Both the position numbers and the translations under genes were made by a program. From Comamonadaceae bacterium CG12_big_fil_rev_8_21_14_0_65_59_15 (GTDB lineage: Bacteria; Pseudomonadota; Gammaproteobacteria; Burkholderiales; Burkholderiaceae_C), in the NCBI GenBank assembly GCA_002786915.1, contig PCUV01000085.1:1-41765 (forward strand): a stretch of 41,765 nt of DNA. Direction: 5' to 3'. The notes beneath the pieces are model-generated. The model saw nothing but the letters and a program-made list of their open reading frames with translations. It ran no database searches and had not been told where the DNA came from. Below are positions 16,534 through 25,530 of this stretch, piece by piece. How positions within the stretch are numbered: position 1 is the first letter of the stretch; each line of letters starts with the position of its first letter.

Positions 16534-17352
16534 TCACGCCAGTAAGCCCATGGCACGCCACAATGCATCCAGATCAGTGGGCATCGCACGGGTACGCAAA
16601 ATGGCAAGACGGCGTTCTTTGGCCGGCTTTTGACCCAGCAGACGGTTTAGTACATGGTGCACCACTTGGGGATAGAAGTTTTTCGCATAAATCCATTGTG
16701 TGCAAAGCTGGCTCACTTCTTCAGACGCCAACTGGGCCTCCAAGGCATGAACACGGGCCAAAACAGCATCAGCATCCAGAGTTGAATGCCACGCCTTGAA
16801 CTTGACGCGCAGGGCTGCATCGTCCGGCATGGGCGGGTTGCCAAGCACCGAATCAGGGAAACCCACTTGTCGAAGTTGTTGCCACAGTGGACGCACGCCA
16901 TGCCACAGGGCCGCGTGCCGTAACCAACCCGACAAATCAGCCAATAATTCGTTGCGGAACTGTGCCTCGCCACCCACAATTTTTGCCTGCTGTTTAGGTG
17001 GAAAAGCCGCCCAAAGCTCCGCCGGATCAATCAAGTAACTTTCAAGACAAAAGCGCGGCAAGACCAACAAATTGAGGCAGGCAGCGCATTGCTTGACAAC
17101 TTCAGGCTCGGTCCACTCATCACGGTCCACCAAACCCAACCAACGGGGCTCTATCTTTAGCATCTTGACAACATCTGACTTGTTGCCAGCAGCGGCCAAT
17201 AGCCATGTCCTTTCCCATTGCGGAAACTTGCGCCCCAGAAAAATGCGAAACGCATCGACATCATCTAGCCCCTCTACCAACAAAACGCGCAGACCAGTCT
17301 TGCCGATGAACTGTGTCTTGATCTGCTCTATGCGCTCTTCCAGCGTACTCAT
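16534..17352 (-). CDS. TOPRIM/DUF4435-like protein (AriB-like)
   Basis: A protein of 272 residues. The N-terminus has LRVLLVEGLDDVDAFRIFLG (acidic TOPRIM Glu near residue 27), then WLLAAAGNKSDVV and LGLVDRDEW (the D-x-D pair). RFCLESYLIDP follows and is typical of the DUF4435 family. TOPRIM domains cleave nucleic acids with metal ions; in PARIS the DUF4435-TOPRIM protein AriB is the toxin held by the ATPase AriA. The ATG overlaps the stop of the upstream ATPase gene (ATGA), so the two are probably made and assembled together. The C-terminal 150 residues are helical and unassigned. Identification as a TOPRIM nuclease is from motifs; a PARIS-like role is inferred from gene order. Confidence 0.7.
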   Translation of the reverse strand: MSTLEERIEQIKTQFIGKTGLRVLLVEGLDDVDAFRIFLGRKFPQWERTWLLAAAGNKSDVVKMLKIEPRWLGLVDRDEWTEPEVVKQCAACLNLLVLPRFCLESYLIDPAELWAAFPPKQQAKIVGGEAQFRNELLADLSGWLRHAALWHGVRPLWQQLRQVGFPDSVLGNPPMPDDAALRVKFKAWHSTLDADAVLARVHALEAQLASEEVSQLCTQWIYAKNFYPQVVHHVLNRLLGQKPAKERRLAILRTRAMPTDLDALWRAMGLLA

Positions 17353-18404
17353 GCGGCGCTCCCCAGCTCAATGCGCTTACCAGATGCCTCGTAACGCTGC
17401 CAAATGTCAGGTTGGTGGGATGTGATGATGAGTTGCCCGCCAATATCTGCCACCAGCTTTTCAAGGCTGGACAACAAGCCATTGACCAAAGACGGGTGCA
17501 AGTACAAATCCGGCTCGTCGATCAACACCACTGCCCCCTGTTCAGCCCAGCGTGCCAGCAGGTACAGCAAGATCAACACCTGATGTTCACCCGCGCTCAG
17601 GTCATCCAAACCGTGCGATTGACCCCGTTTGCCTTTGAGCTTGACGCGCAGTCGATTTTCACCGGGCTGAATGTCCGGGTCAATCTCCTTACCGGACAAA
17701 AAGGTATTCAGCAGCCGAATGACCTCGTGGTATTTGTGCAGTTGCGTGGTTTTCAGCGTGATGAGTGAGGCTTCCAACTGGTCCTTCCAGTCTTCGCTGG
17801 CCTGGTATTTGGGCAGCCAGCGCCTGCCAGGCAACTCGGCTGTGTGCTCGCCTACATTGCGGCGCGCGGCCACCCAGCGGCGCTCTTCAGCATCCAGAAA
17901 CACCACATTGGGCACTTCCACCTTGTCAAACGACAAAATCATCTTTTTGCGTGCCTCGGCCCATTCCTGAACCCATGGCTCGGATGGCATGAAAACTTCC
18001 CGCTTTGGATTGCCCGGCTTACCGGTGCGGGCAATGCCTTCACCCAACCAGGTCACATCCGAATGTTGGGTGCGCATGGCATCAACCCATGCCAAATCTC
18101 CAAAAATCAGCCCAACAACCTGGCCGTCTTTGGGTGCGTCGCTGAGCACAACCGCGCACCCACCCCAGCGCTGCAACCATTCACGGGCTGCGTGGTTCCT
18201 GGGCAAGGCTTTGCGCTGATCCAGCCAGTAACCCAAAGCGTCCCACAACATGGCCACGGCGCGCAAAACCGTCGATTTGCCACAGCCGTTGGGGCCGGAC
18301 AGCAGGGTACGCGACTCAATCTGGTCGTCCCAGTCATTCAGCAAGTCGATGCTCTGAGAGCCCAACGGGCCAACATCTTCAAAATACAAAGCTCTAATTT
18401 TCAT
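17349..18404 (-). CDS. AAA ATPase (SMC/OLD-type, AriA-like) of a HEPN-ATPase-TOPRIM module
   Basis: About 351 residues from ATG 18404, which has AAGGA upstream and starts MKIRALYFEDVGPL; a longer reading to 18419 lacks support. Walker A GPNGCGKS is at 37-44. After an insert rich in Trp and Arg come the ABC signature LSAGEHQ, Walker B VVLIDEPDLYLHPS and H-loop ITSHQPDIW. This is the AAA_21/RecF-like fold used as sensor ATPase in OLD, Gabija, Septu and PARIS systems. It overlaps the HEPN gene upstream by 11 bases and the TOPRIM gene downstream by four. The ATPase is likely a scaffold that restrains a partner toxin and releases it on infection; that is by analogy only. Confidence 0.8.
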   Translation of the reverse strand: MKIRALYFEDVGPLGSQSIDLLNDWDDQIESRTLLSGPNGCGKSTVLRAVAMLWDALGYWLDQRKALPRNHAAREWLQRWGGCAVVLSDAPKDGQVVGLIFGDLAWVDAMRTQHSDVTWLGEGIARTGKPGNPKREVFMPSEPWVQEWAEARKKMILSFDKVEVPNVVFLDAEERRWVAARRNVGEHTAELPGRRWLPKYQASEDWKDQLEASLITLKTTQLHKYHEVIRLLNTFLSGKEIDPDIQPGENRLRVKLKGKRGQSHGLDDLSAGEHQVLILLYLLARWAEQGAVVLIDEPDLYLHPSLVNGLLSSLEKLVADIGGQLIITSHQPDIWQRYEASGKRIELGSAA

Positions 18405-19065
18405 TTTCGTCCTTAACACTCATTGCCTCAAACAAAGTGATAACACTCATTTTTTGCAGAACGTCAGCAGCAGGGGTGGGCCGCTTTCCAGACTTCTTAA
18501 AGCCCGCCAACTTGGTAAGGTCAAGACCTGACGCACCTCTTGGAAGTCTTGGGCTTAGTCCTGTAAGCACCCCAGCAATACGGCCACCAATCACAGGAAA
18601 TAGCGCTGCATCCAAACTCATCAAAAGAGCTTTATCAATAAGAGTTGCATTTAGAAGGGCACTGTCGGTATGGTTCCGAATGCCATGCTGGATGTGGTTT
18701 CTAATCACCTTTGCATAGTCCAGCCACAAAGCCCATACCTCATTGAGGTCCGGCTGTGATTGGATCACTTCATCCCACTTCATCCCCTGTCCTAAATAGA
18801 GAATATTGAATAAAGCAGGAAATTTCTGTCGATCAGGCGTTACGTCGTTGTGATAGAGCCAGTTATTAGCATCCTCGTATCTAGCACGATTCAATCGAAA
18901 GCCAACAAACAAAACCTGTCTGAGCAAAGCTTCGGTTGCTGCATGCACGCGCCCAAAGTAATCACGAACGTTTTTTTCTTCAACGACCCCAATTTTCGAA
19001 GCCACAAAAGAGCTTTTCAACAACCAGTCGCTCCATCCGGGTACGGTAAATGTCGTTTCAGTCAT
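18394..19065 (-). CDS. HEPN-like protein with RNxxxH motif
   Basis: A protein of 223 residues from ATG 19065, with GGTGGGG upstream; the start overlaps the last codons of the pglX 3' remnant. The protein is mainly helical. Residues 118-133 read AKVIRNHIQHGIRNHT, containing R122-N-x3-H127, the catalytic signature of HEPN ribonucleases, at the beginning of a helix as expected. No other known domain is visible; the C-terminus is Lys-rich (KSGKRPTPAADVLQK). It lies in the same operon as the ATPase and TOPRIM genes with overlaps, so it is probably the third component. HEPN assignment rests on one motif plus context. An alternative is a structural HEPN without activity. Confidence 0.55.
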   Translation of the reverse strand: MTETTFTVPGWSDWLLKSSFVASKIGVVEEKNVRDYFGRVHAATEALLRQVLFVGFRLNRARYEDANNWLYHNDVTPDRQKFPALFNILYLGQGMKWDEVIQSQPDLNEVWALWLDYAKVIRNHIQHGIRNHTDSALLNATLIDKALLMSLDAALFPVIGGRIAGVLTGLSPRLPRGASGLDLTKLAGFKKSGKRPTPAADVLQKMSVITLFEAMSVKDENEN

Positions 19066-19246
19066 CACTAGCCCCACCCGTAATCGCCTTCACCTCAGCC
19101 AGCAAATCCCCAAACTTGCAATAGTTCACCTTCACGCCATCATCCAGATCCAGGGTGATGCGCATTTCGACATGGTCGCACAGGTCGCACAGGTCGCACA
19201 GAGCCTGGAAGGTTCCTCGGCGGCAAAGGCTAAAGAGCAATAAAAA
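19058..19246 (-). pseudogene. pglX 3'-end remnant with internal deletion
   Basis: The last codons read MRITLDLDDGVKVNY(C)KFGDLLAEVKAITGGASDD in two pieces, matching the intact PglX C-terminus MRITLDLDDGVKVNYGKF ... TGGASDD almost exactly. Upstream, FLLLFSLCRRGTFQAL corresponds to IYWLFSSGKQGAFQAL of PglX. About 80 residues between these blocks are missing, replaced by a short LCDLCDLCD repeat (9-bp units). The remnant differs from the intact gene at many third positions and several residues, so it is an older or different allele rather than a fresh copy. It sits between the LRV gene and the HEPN gene and has no start of its own. Confidence 0.85.
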
Positions 19247-19251
19247 GAGTG

Positions 19252-21675
19252 TCATCTCACGCTTTCCATGAACTCAAATGAAACGGATCCAGTTTCATGA
19301 ATTTCATAAAATATCTGGGAATTCCCATCAGAACCCCAGTTATTTATTGCAACCAGACATTTTTTCCCAATGTCAGAAGCTGAATATTGAATCGGATAAA
19401 AAGATCCAAACAAATGAACCATTTCCTTGGTTGTGTTTTTGGTTTCCTTGTTGAATTTTTCAATTAACTTGACGAAACTTGCAGTCTTATTCGACTTCTC
19501 AAGGTTTTCCATAAGCAAGTCTGTGATCACACCCTGCGACGTCCATCCAGTTGACTCATACCCGGCAAAAATCTTGACATCGCCGTTAGGATCCGAATCC
19601 CAAAAAAATGGCAAAGGAAATTGGCCATCATCCCCAGAGGCGGTCACGTTAAACGTCGTCGTGTCCGAAGTGTCCACTTCTGCGCGTGGAATTACCTGAA
19701 TTAGGGCTCGACAGTCTTCGCTGTCATACCAAAGTTGAAGCAAGCCGTCGCCAAGCGCCGTACCAACAATTGCTGACGCAATGCGCAGATCCAGTTGGAC
19801 TATCGGATACATAGCTACCGGCGCTGGATAGGCCATGCTCGTAAAAAACGGACCTGACAACATCGAGACAGCTCTATCAACAACCTTGAAAGATTGACTT
19901 TCGAATTTCACATTAAAGGACTCCGCACTCATTTCAATCTGTCGCTCCAAATTTGATTGAGCTAAATCCTTCTGGTTAGAAGATTCCAAATTAGATGACC
20001 TTAGAAGTAGTTCGTCAGCAATTTTTTTCTGCAGAGCCTGAACTCTCTTTAATTGCGATTTGACTTCTTCGGATCTCGAAACATTGACCGAAACCTTCTC
20101 GGGTTTCTTGGGCGCAGAAGAAATCGGGTCAGTAAGCCACAAGCGCTGCAACGCAGTTGGAAGCTCATCAACCCCAGTCGGCGGTTTTCTGGACCAGCTA
20201 ACGTCTAGGACATCAACTTCAGCTTCAAGACCCATACATTGGGCAAGCAAGCTATGCCTCGCATCCTCTTTTAGAACATTAACCTCCGTGCCATACATTT
20301 TGAGCAAGTCTGAATATGTAATATCCTTTTGCGTAAAAATATCTGTCTTTTTTGAATTAGATAATTTGCTAATATTAATTAATGAAACCCACCATAATTG
20401 AATGCATAATTCATGGATAAATTCATTTGAGCAATCTTTATCAATTGCCATTTCAATAAGTACATCAGGATTAATATTTAAAATACTAAGCAGTGATAAG
20501 CGCTGATCATCTGACAGTTTTGGATTAAAAATACAAGCAATTGATACATTTGAATCTTTATCAACTACCAGTTGCCTTAATACTTCAACCGGGGTACTAG
20601 GATTTCCGGCAACTGCCATCCTTACTTCTTTATCGGCGTCGTTCGCCAATCGTGACAATGTTTGAAGCGGAGTAGACTTATTTCTTGCAACACATGTACG
20701 AGTAGCAATTATCACTTTGCTACCAAATAAATTAACAGTTTCTTTTTGATTTGAATTTGCCAAGTCCTCAAGAACGTCTGCAGGGGTAGATATATTGCCT
20801 GCCACACCATTTATCACATTAGTATTAACATCTTTAGCCAAACCCGATAGTACGCTGTCTGGAGTAGATGTATTTCTAGCAACGCCAGCTCTCATATAGT
20901 AATTATTGTCAAGCGCCGATCGAGTTAAGACATCAATAGACAAAGATGGATTCATTGAAGTTGTTACTCGAATATCTTTATTAGAATAGCTTATTAATAA
21001 ATCTAGAGCTTCAGAAGGTGTTGATGGATTCCCAGCGAGATTATTTAGAATTGACCAGCTATCAATATTTTTCGACCAATTACCAATATCTTTATTCTGA
21101 TTTGCCAACTTTCCAAGGATGTATTTTGGTGTCGATGGGTTCGAGGAAATGCGCTCAATGATTGGGGTGGCATGGTAAGTTTTTACTCCCTTCTCGTTAG
21201 CATCAACATACATCTGCTCCAGCGTCTCACAGTCAGTCAATTTATTTTTAGCTACAGCTTCACGCACATGATAATCTTTATCTTTTGCAAGTATTTTCAA
21301 TATTACACTTGTTGCAGCGGGATTAGCAGCTACTGATACACGTATATCATAATCTTTATCCATAGCCATTTGCATCAAAATATCATTTGGCAGCAAAATA
21401 GCATCTTTAGAAGATTTATTTAGCTTCTCAAAAATCGACGTCAGTCCAAATACATCTATTTGTGCAGCCGAACTTAAATATGGCCATTGAGCTGGTCCAA
21501 ATAATTTCTTTTTCCAAAATTTCTTCGCTACTTTTAGACTTAATGTTCCAAGTGCTGATTTAATATCGTCCTTTAAAACAAGTATTTCCTGTGGTGCGCT
21601 GTCTGTTGCGGCAATGCTAAGAATTTTCGTGCTGGTTAAATTATTGTTCTTATGCTTATTAAATTCAGTATTCAT
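19252..21675 (-). CDS. LRV (leucine-rich repeat variant) protein with DUF1963-like C-terminus
   Basis: A protein of 807 residues. ATG 21675 has a near-perfect GAGGAGG. Residues about 97-400 hold imperfect 24-residue LRV repeats with consensus VRxxVAxNxSTPxxVLxxLAxDxD, for example VRMAVAGNPSTPVEVLRQL (352-370); LRV folds as a curved helical solenoid. A spacer (about 400-530) is followed by a short coiled coil (about 536-590, KSQLKRVQALQKKIADELL). The C-terminal 210 residues (FFTSMAYPAPVAMYP, DGLLQLWYD, HLFGSFYPIQ, WGSDGNSQIFYEI) resemble the DUF1963/YwqG family. No catalytic motif is recognised. The gene is AT-rich, unlike the core BREX genes, and lies between intact pglX and a pglX tail remnant. 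It shares its repeats with the protein at 25531-28119. Function unknown; sensing or protein binding is plausible. Confidence 0.75.
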   Translation of the reverse strand: MNTEFNKHKNNNLTSTKILSIAATDSAPQEILVLKDDIKSALGTLSLKVAKKFWKKKLFGPAQWPYLSSAAQIDVFGLTSIFEKLNKSSKDAILLPNDILMQMAMDKDYDIRVSVAANPAATSVILKILAKDKDYHVREAVAKNKLTDCETLEQMYVDANEKGVKTYHATPIIERISSNPSTPKYILGKLANQNKDIGNWSKNIDSWSILNNLAGNPSTPSEALDLLISYSNKDIRVTTSMNPSLSIDVLTRSALDNNYYMRAGVARNTSTPDSVLSGLAKDVNTNVINGVAGNISTPADVLEDLANSNQKETVNLFGSKVIIATRTCVARNKSTPLQTLSRLANDADKEVRMAVAGNPSTPVEVLRQLVVDKDSNVSIACIFNPKLSDDQRLSLLSILNINPDVLIEMAIDKDCSNEFIHELCIQLWWVSLINISKLSNSKKTDIFTQKDITYSDLLKMYGTEVNVLKEDARHSLLAQCMGLEAEVDVLDVSWSRKPPTGVDELPTALQRLWLTDPISSAPKKPEKVSVNVSRSEEVKSQLKRVQALQKKIADELLLRSSNLESSNQKDLAQSNLERQIEMSAESFNVKFESQSFKVVDRAVSMLSGPFFTSMAYPAPVAMYPIVQLDLRIASAIVGTALGDGLLQLWYDSEDCRALIQVIPRAEVDTSDTTTFNVTASGDDGQFPLPFFWDSDPNGDVKIFAGYESTGWTSQGVITDLLMENLEKSNKTASFVKLIEKFNKETKNTTKEMVHLFGSFYPIQYSASDIGKKCLVAINNWGSDGNSQIFYEIHETGSVSFEFMESVR

Positions 21676-21841
21676 TATTAGACCTCCTCAAGTTTACGTG
21701 GTATTTGAAAATAATTTAATTATCAAAGGACGTACATTTATCTCGAAAAATCAGGTACAAAATGGTGCAATCAGGCAGTTGAAATGTCCAAGTAGGATTT
21801 CCAGTCCAGCAAGCGACTTGAAATTGACCACACGAACTGAC

Positions 21842-24800
21842 TTAATCATCGGAAGCACCTCCGGTGACAATTTTCACGCTGTCGAGCAAATCCCCAAACT
21901 TGCCATAGTTCACCTTCACGCCGTCATCCAGGTCCAGGGTGATGCGCATGTCAGCGTAGTGGCGCAGTTGCTCGTCGTAGGCCAGTAGCTCGGCGTGTTT
22001 CTTTTTGAGATTGTCGATTTCTTTGGCCAGCTTGTTGCGCGCGGCGGTGCTGCTGGCGGCTGCGGCATCCTTGAACAGCATGTCGATGCGGTTTTGGATT
22101 TTGCCGGTGAGGGGCACGACGTATTCGGCGCGCAGGCGGGCCAGGGTGCCCGCGTGGTAGCGGTGCAGATAGACCAGGGCCTGGAAGGCGCCTTGTTTGC
22201 CGCTGCTGAAGAGCCAGTAGATGGGGCGCTTTTTGTAGGTTTGCAGGTGGTCTTTGAAGAACTTGTCGGCCAGGTAGCGGCGGATGGTCTCGTCTGGGGT
22301 TTCAGCGGGCTTGGCACCTAAACTCTCGGCCAGCCAGGCCATGTTTTCTTCCAGGGTGTCTGGCCCCCAGACAGCGCGCAGGAATTCGCGGATGCGGCTG
22401 CGGGCATCGTCGGCAAACCAGAGTTCGTCGGTGATGGGAACGATGCCGTCGGCATCTGCGGGGAATTTGAGGTAGCGGCTAGCATCAAACCCGACGTTAC
22501 CTGCGTGGGCATAGATCAGGCCGGGCTCGTCGAGGCTGTAGCGGCCCATCATGCAGCCGATGGCGTAGGAGATCAGGCGCTGGCTGTCTTTTTCGCGGTC
22601 GGCGCGGGTTAGGGTGATTTGGGATTCGGGGACTTCGTAACTGAGCTCACTGGTAAGCCCATATAGCTCTATGAATAATCTATTATTATTCTCTTCAATG
22701 TTTTTAACATCAATAATTTTCTCAATATTGCAATCTTGCCAATGTAAATAGTCTTTAGTTAGAGAAAATTCGCTTTTTTGCACTAATGGATTACATGAAT
22801 ATTCCCATGATGTTTCATAATTATCCCAATCTTCTTTTGTGGCTTTTATCAAAAACTGATGATTGGATTTAACTTTCGAAAAATTCAACGCATCCGGTCT
22901 AACCAGAGGGAAATTTTTAACATCTCTAACCTGAAGGGCGAGCGTTGGGTTCAACATTTTAAAAATGTACGTGCCTATTTTTGTATTTAAAATACTCTGC
23001 ACCAGAATCAAATCATCGTCCGGCAAATGAAATGCTGGCCCCATCATGTCATAAACGCATCCTTCAGGAAGGTATCGTGCTGAATAGTCACTTGATGTAA
23101 GACATGAATAGCACAAGCCATTTCTAAACCAATATTTCTCATTCAATAAGTTGGATGTCAAATTGTTTTTATAAAAACCTCTTGCAGCCTCCGTCCAATC
23201 TATTACATGCTCAATATTTCCATACCATTTTCTATACGCACCACCTTTTGAATAAGGTATCCAATCCGTTTTAAATCTTTGAAAATCAATTTCCCAAAAA
23301 TACCTTAAATACTTATTATTATCGCCTGTTTTATTTTGAGAACCCGTAAAATCAGAAACTGAATTTATATTTTCACATCCTTCAAAAATACCTCCTATGA
23401 CACCGGATGCCCAATAAACAATTGGATTTCCAGGTATTTTCTTGAAATCATTTGGCTGTGCGTAATAAAACCACCCACAATTTCTGTCTTGAATCGCCTC
23501 AAGAGTTTTTGGCGCTTGACTTTCATGACCACGAAAATCAGATAGTCTTATGTAGCCACCTTTGAATAAGGGCATGCTTTTTTTACCCAGCACAAATGCA
23601 CATACGGGAACACAGGCGGGCTCGAACGCGTTGTACTCTAATTGAACCAACGTTTGAATTGCCGCCTCGCTAACAAGCCTTGACCTGATGCTTTCGTATG
23701 TTGATATAAACATCCAAACAAATGGAGTCAAAAAACCAAGCTCAGCAGTTTCTTTTCCGAAGTGGAGGCAGCGCTCCATGAACATAGAGAACAGATCTGC
23801 TTTGCCGTCTGGATAAACCTCTTTTGCAAACTCCTTGAGCACAATGCTCATTCCCTTGCCGCCCATATAAGGCGGATTCGCTACAACCGCATCAAACTGC
23901 ATCGCAAGCACTTGCGCCTGCTCCACCAGCGGCAGCAAATCATCCGCAGCCGCACTGGCATACATATCACCACTTTGCTTGATCAATGCCAGCACCTGCG
24001 GCAACACGGCCAGGTGCGTCTTGAGTGCATAGGGAATCTGAATCAGCGAGCCAAAGGTCTTGGCGTGCTCAAAGGTTTCCACCAGCGCGGTGATGGTGGC
24101 GCGCTGCACCTGGAACGGGGCCAGGTGGTTGGCAAGTTCATCCACACTCAGGCCCTTGCTCTCTTGCAGGCTCAGCACATTGAGGCTGCAAGGCTGCAGG
24201 TTGCCGGCATCATCCGTGGCGGTGAACAGGCGGCGGTCGTCGGCGCGGGCTTTCATCAGCAGGGCAAAACCGGCCATCTGGGCGGCGCGGTCGTCAATGT
24301 CCAGGCCGTACAGGTTCTTCTCCAGGATCAGGCGCGGGATGTCCCTGATTCTGTAGCCGCGCTCCAGGTAGATGGCCTTGAGCACGTCGTAGGCCACCAC
24401 CAGAATATGGCCAGACCCACAGGCCGGGTCCAGCACGGTGATCGACTCAGGATTGAGGGTGTCGCCGTCTTCGCGCACACGGGTCTGGATCAGGGCATCA
24501 AGCTGGGCTTGCACCTCGGGCGTTTGCTCGGCGGGGGTGATGTAGTACGGCCACTCGCTGGCCAAGGTGCTTTGCGGGTTGGCCATGAGCCACAGGCGGC
24601 CGACGCTGTTTTGCACCAGGTATTGCACGATCCAGTTGGGCGTGAAGAGCTGGGTGGCGGCGGGGATGTCTTCGCTTTTGACCACCTTGCCAATCACCTG
24701 GTCCTTTTTCTCGCTGATGTAGAACTGGTACAGCCAGCCAATGATTTCGACCTCGGCCCAGTCTTCTTCCGGTATTGTTTCGACCAACTTGACAATCACG

Positions 24801-25408
24801 GAGTCGCTACGCAGCAGATTGTCAGGTAGCAGCAGCTCGGTGTCGTCGTCGATGCGCTCAAACAAAAACGGCATGGCGGAACTCAGTGCGTTGCACTGGG
24901 CCACCAGCAGCATGCGGTACAGCTCGCCATCGCGGTTGCCGGCGAGCTTGAGTTCCAGCACCTTGGTGTGGTTCAGGCCGGGCAAGCCCATCGCGGCATT
25001 GGCGGCTTGCGGGTCGGCCAGGTCGGCGGCATGGGTCAGGATGTCGGGCAGGCCGCCTGCGCTGGCTGTGCTGCAAGACAGCGCCCGGTGGCCGTGACCC
25101 AGGTAGTCGTGCAGCTCCATGTACCTGAGTGCTGCAAAGCGGTTGAACCAGGTGTAGGCCACGGTTTCCAGGGTGTGATTCAGCCCGTCTTTGCGGATGC
25201 GCTTGATCAGTTGCTCACGCTGCGCCTGCACTTTGAGCGGCCAGGGCTGGCCGGCAATCAGCACCACATCGCCCTGCGGCAGGGCCGGGGCCACGTCCAG
25301 CACACCGGCTTTTTCAGACAGGCCAAGCAGGTTGGCGCGGGCGGTCACCGCCGCAATGAAGTCCTTGCGGGCTTGCGGGGCGTAGGACTTGAGAGCGGCT
25401 TTGTTCAT
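21842..25408 (-). CDS. pglX: PglX (BrxX), BREX adenine-specific DNA methyltransferase
   Basis: A protein of 1188 residues. The N-terminal BREX helical region (MNKAALKSYAPQARKDF) is followed by the methyltransferase: motif I DPACGSG at 327-333 (AdoMet binding) and catalytic NPPY at 511-514. Residues about 550-920 are a target-recognition-like region, then a C-terminal part ending TGGASDD. PglX adds N6-methyladenine to a non-palindromic site on host DNA and is needed for self/non-self distinction. The segment 22650-23760, encoding the recognition-like region, is strikingly AT-rich while both ends are GC-rich, indicating a recombined specificity segment. The reading frame is intact. ATG 25408 is flanked upstream by a palindromic repeat rather than a clear ribosome site. 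Three partial pglX copies lie nearby. Confidence 0.95.
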   Translation of the reverse strand: MNKAALKSYAPQARKDFIAAVTARANLLGLSEKAGVLDVAPALPQGDVVLIAGQPWPLKVQAQREQLIKRIRKDGLNHTLETVAYTWFNRFAALRYMELHDYLGHGHRALSCSTASAGGLPDILTHAADLADPQAANAAMGLPGLNHTKVLELKLAGNRDGELYRMLLVAQCNALSSAMPFLFERIDDDTELLLPDNLLRSDSVIVKLVETIPEEDWAEVEIIGWLYQFYISEKKDQVIGKVVKSEDIPAATQLFTPNWIVQYLVQNSVGRLWLMANPQSTLASEWPYYITPAEQTPEVQAQLDALIQTRVREDGDTLNPESITVLDPACGSGHILVVAYDVLKAIYLERGYRIRDIPRLILEKNLYGLDIDDRAAQMAGFALLMKARADDRRLFTATDDAGNLQPCSLNVLSLQESKGLSVDELANHLAPFQVQRATITALVETFEHAKTFGSLIQIPYALKTHLAVLPQVLALIKQSGDMYASAAADDLLPLVEQAQVLAMQFDAVVANPPYMGGKGMSIVLKEFAKEVYPDGKADLFSMFMERCLHFGKETAELGFLTPFVWMFISTYESIRSRLVSEAAIQTLVQLEYNAFEPACVPVCAFVLGKKSMPLFKGGYIRLSDFRGHESQAPKTLEAIQDRNCGWFYYAQPNDFKKIPGNPIVYWASGVIGGIFEGCENINSVSDFTGSQNKTGDNNKYLRYFWEIDFQRFKTDWIPYSKGGAYRKWYGNIEHVIDWTEAARGFYKNNLTSNLLNEKYWFRNGLCYSCLTSSDYSARYLPEGCVYDMMGPAFHLPDDDLILVQSILNTKIGTYIFKMLNPTLALQVRDVKNFPLVRPDALNFSKVKSNHQFLIKATKEDWDNYETSWEYSCNPLVQKSEFSLTKDYLHWQDCNIEKIIDVKNIEENNNRLFIELYGLTSELSYEVPESQITLTRADREKDSQRLISYAIGCMMGRYSLDEPGLIYAHAGNVGFDASRYLKFPADADGIVPITDELWFADDARSRIREFLRAVWGPDTLEENMAWLAESLGAKPAETPDETIRRYLADKFFKDHLQTYKKRPIYWLFSSGKQGAFQALVYLHRYHAGTLARLRAEYVVPLTGKIQNRIDMLFKDAAAASSTAARNKLAKEIDNLKKKHAELLAYDEQLRHYADMRITLDLDDGVKVNYGKFGDLLDSVKIVTGGASDD

Positions 25409-25420
25409 GAGATTTATATA

Positions 25421-25475
25421 AGAAATAGGGCTTTAGCGCTTATGGAGCTTGCGTTAGCAGCTATTGAATGTGTAG
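25421..25475. repeat. Interspersed repeat in the pglX leader
   Basis: AATAGGGCTTTAGCGC ... GCGTTAGCAGCTATT lies directly in front of pglX. The same sequence with scattered differences precedes the pglX 5' remnant at 29892. The core (GGGCTnTAGCGCTTATGG, AGCAGCTATT) resembles short repeats common in Comamonadaceae genomes. Confidence 0.6.
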
Positions 25476-25530
25476 TATTTTTTTGACACATTCACCACTC
25501 CATACTGGCTTTAGGCATGTTGTTCGTTGA

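Noticed and set aside
19150..19205. Possible CRISPR-like repeat
   Set aside because: Only three 9-bp direct repeats without spacers; it is a microsatellite in the pglX remnant.
23762..24829. 355-codon plus-strand frame opposite pglX
   Set aside because: Antisense shadow of the methyltransferase domain, which carries clear motifs on the minus strand.
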